Shown here piece after piece: positions 48,581 through 49,107 of a stretch of DNA of 49,107 nucleotides. The notes under the pieces are model-generated. The model saw only the letters and a list, made by a program, of their open reading frames with translations, was not told the origin of the DNA and searched no databases. The translations under genes were made by a program, and so were the position numbers. The stretch covers positions 1 to 49,107 of the forward strand of contig UCIA01000049.1 in NCBI GenBank assembly GCA_900472295.1, in the 5' to 3' direction. The stretch's first letter is position 1; each line of letters begins with the position of its first letter. The stretch is from Hyphomicrobiales bacterium. GTDB taxonomy: Bacteria > Pseudomonadota > Alphaproteobacteria > Rhizobiales > Rhizobiaceae.

Positions 48581-48862
48581 TCAGCGCCTCTCCCGCCCGG
48601 CATAGGCGATCAGGCGGGCGGCTTGAGACTTGGCGGGCAGCACCGAGCCATGTGGATCGGATGTCGACGTCATGGCGCCGCGCTGGGCCCAGGCCTGGAG
48701 GTCGTCGACGGCGTAGACGACGCGGCCGCCGAGTTTTCGATAAGCAGGCCCGGTGCCGTAGGTGCGGTGTTTCTCCAGCGTACGCGCAGAAAGACTGAGG
48801 AAATGCGCAGCTTCCGAAGTGCGCAGGTAGCGCGGCGGCAATGGCGCGGCGTCGGTGTTCAT
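48581..48862 (-). CDS. AlpA/MerR-type helix-turn-helix protein
   Basis: The protein has 93 residues from ATG 48862. The excisionase-like winged helix is clear (YLRTSEAAHFLSLSARTLEK, HRTYGTGPAYRKLGGRVVYA, VDDLQAWA). In this family such proteins act as excision directionality factors or regulators. Its position directly before repA suggests control of the replication/transfer operon. Confidence 0.85.
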   Translation of the reverse strand: MNTDAAPLPPRYLRTSEAAHFLSLSARTLEKHRTYGTGPAYRKLGGRVVYAVDDLQAWAQRGAMTSTSDPHGSVLPAKSQAARLIAYAGRERR

Positions 48863-49107
48863 GAGGCGTCTCCTTGCGACCGTTGCGATTGAACGGCGAT
48901 CCATGGCCAGGATGGAGGAGCGTGGGGACGGTGATCAGGTGCGCAATTGAGGGGCGCTATTTCGCACGGCCAAGAGCTTGCAAGGACTGGCACCGGGCGC
49001 AGCAATGGGTGGTAGCCACGCTCGACCATCTTCACGTTATCGCGCATCAAATTAGCCCGCGGCGCTGAAAGCTTTCGCGTGATCAGAAGACGCCTCGCCC
49101 GGTACCG
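48863..49107. other. Right edge, no gene supported
   Basis: A minus-strand open frame (MMRDNVKMVERGYHPLLRPV...) runs through 48859-49050, but it has no recognisable family. The promoter of the HTH/repA operon probably lies here. Confidence 0.35.

Overview
The window reads as GC-rich alphaproteobacterial DNA, most likely Mesorhizobium or a close relative. The reasons are a DhaA/DmlA-type haloalkane dehalogenase, an anti-Shine-Dalgarno 'cuckoo'/alpha-r14-type small RNA, a BjaI/RpaI-like acyl-homoserine-lactone synthase, an Ehu-type transporter and a rhizobial-type tra/trb integrative conjugative element (ICE). No rRNA, tRNA or CRISPR array was seen. The assignment is an inference from gene content.

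Region 1 (1-9.2 kb) is chromosome-like or old accessory DNA. It holds the end of an ECF sigma factor with its anti-sigma-like and metal-sensor partners, plus a decayed second copy of the last two. A TetR repressor faces a haloalkane dehalogenase fused to a SelW-like thioredoxin-fold domain. Then come broken CGNR and WYL regulators, a DUF2066 lipoprotein-like secreted protein, a rhomboid protease, a serine/threonine dehydratase, an AraC regulator and a three-hairpin small RNA.

Region 2 (9.77-19.4 kb, minus strand) is the complete mating-pair-formation operon trbB-C-D-E-J-K-L-F-G-I plus DUF2274. Most junctions overlap by a few bases. Its natural continuation lies at 40.9-48.9 kb, also minus strand: HTH protein, repA, DUF2840, traF peptidase, DUF736, lytic transglycosylase, oriT, relaxase, traG and a CopG-type protein. 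The integrase and the att ends are not in the window.

Region 3 (19.4-40.9 kb) is about 21 kb of cargo inserted between the CopG gene and trbB. It contains an amino-acid ABC permease/ATPase operon without a binding protein, a PhoB-like regulator, a PstS-like protein paired with a GGDEF-EAL protein, a dead tyrosine recombinase, a 4-OT tautomerase, a P-loop kinase, and a luxR-luxI pair. Next is a metabolic block: Xre regulator, threonine-synthase-like enzyme, CysK-like enzyme, PduX/ThrB-like GHMP kinase, AceE/MdeB-like E1 dehydrogenase, Lrp regulator and an EhuB-like binding protein. A traG fragment, a Tn3-like transposase remnant and a hipBA module with four evenly spaced operators close the cargo.

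The metabolic block is the most interesting part. Read together, kinase, ThrC-like enzyme, PLP lyase and 2-oxoacid dehydrogenase could take up and degrade homoserine, threonine or a related hydroxy-amino acid to a short acyl-CoA. It would be controlled by Lrp and Xre regulators and would lie next to a quorum-sensing pair that may itself use an acyl-CoA. A 19-bp element upstream of the binding-protein gene recurs upstream of the distant permease operon, which suggests that the split transporter works as one system.
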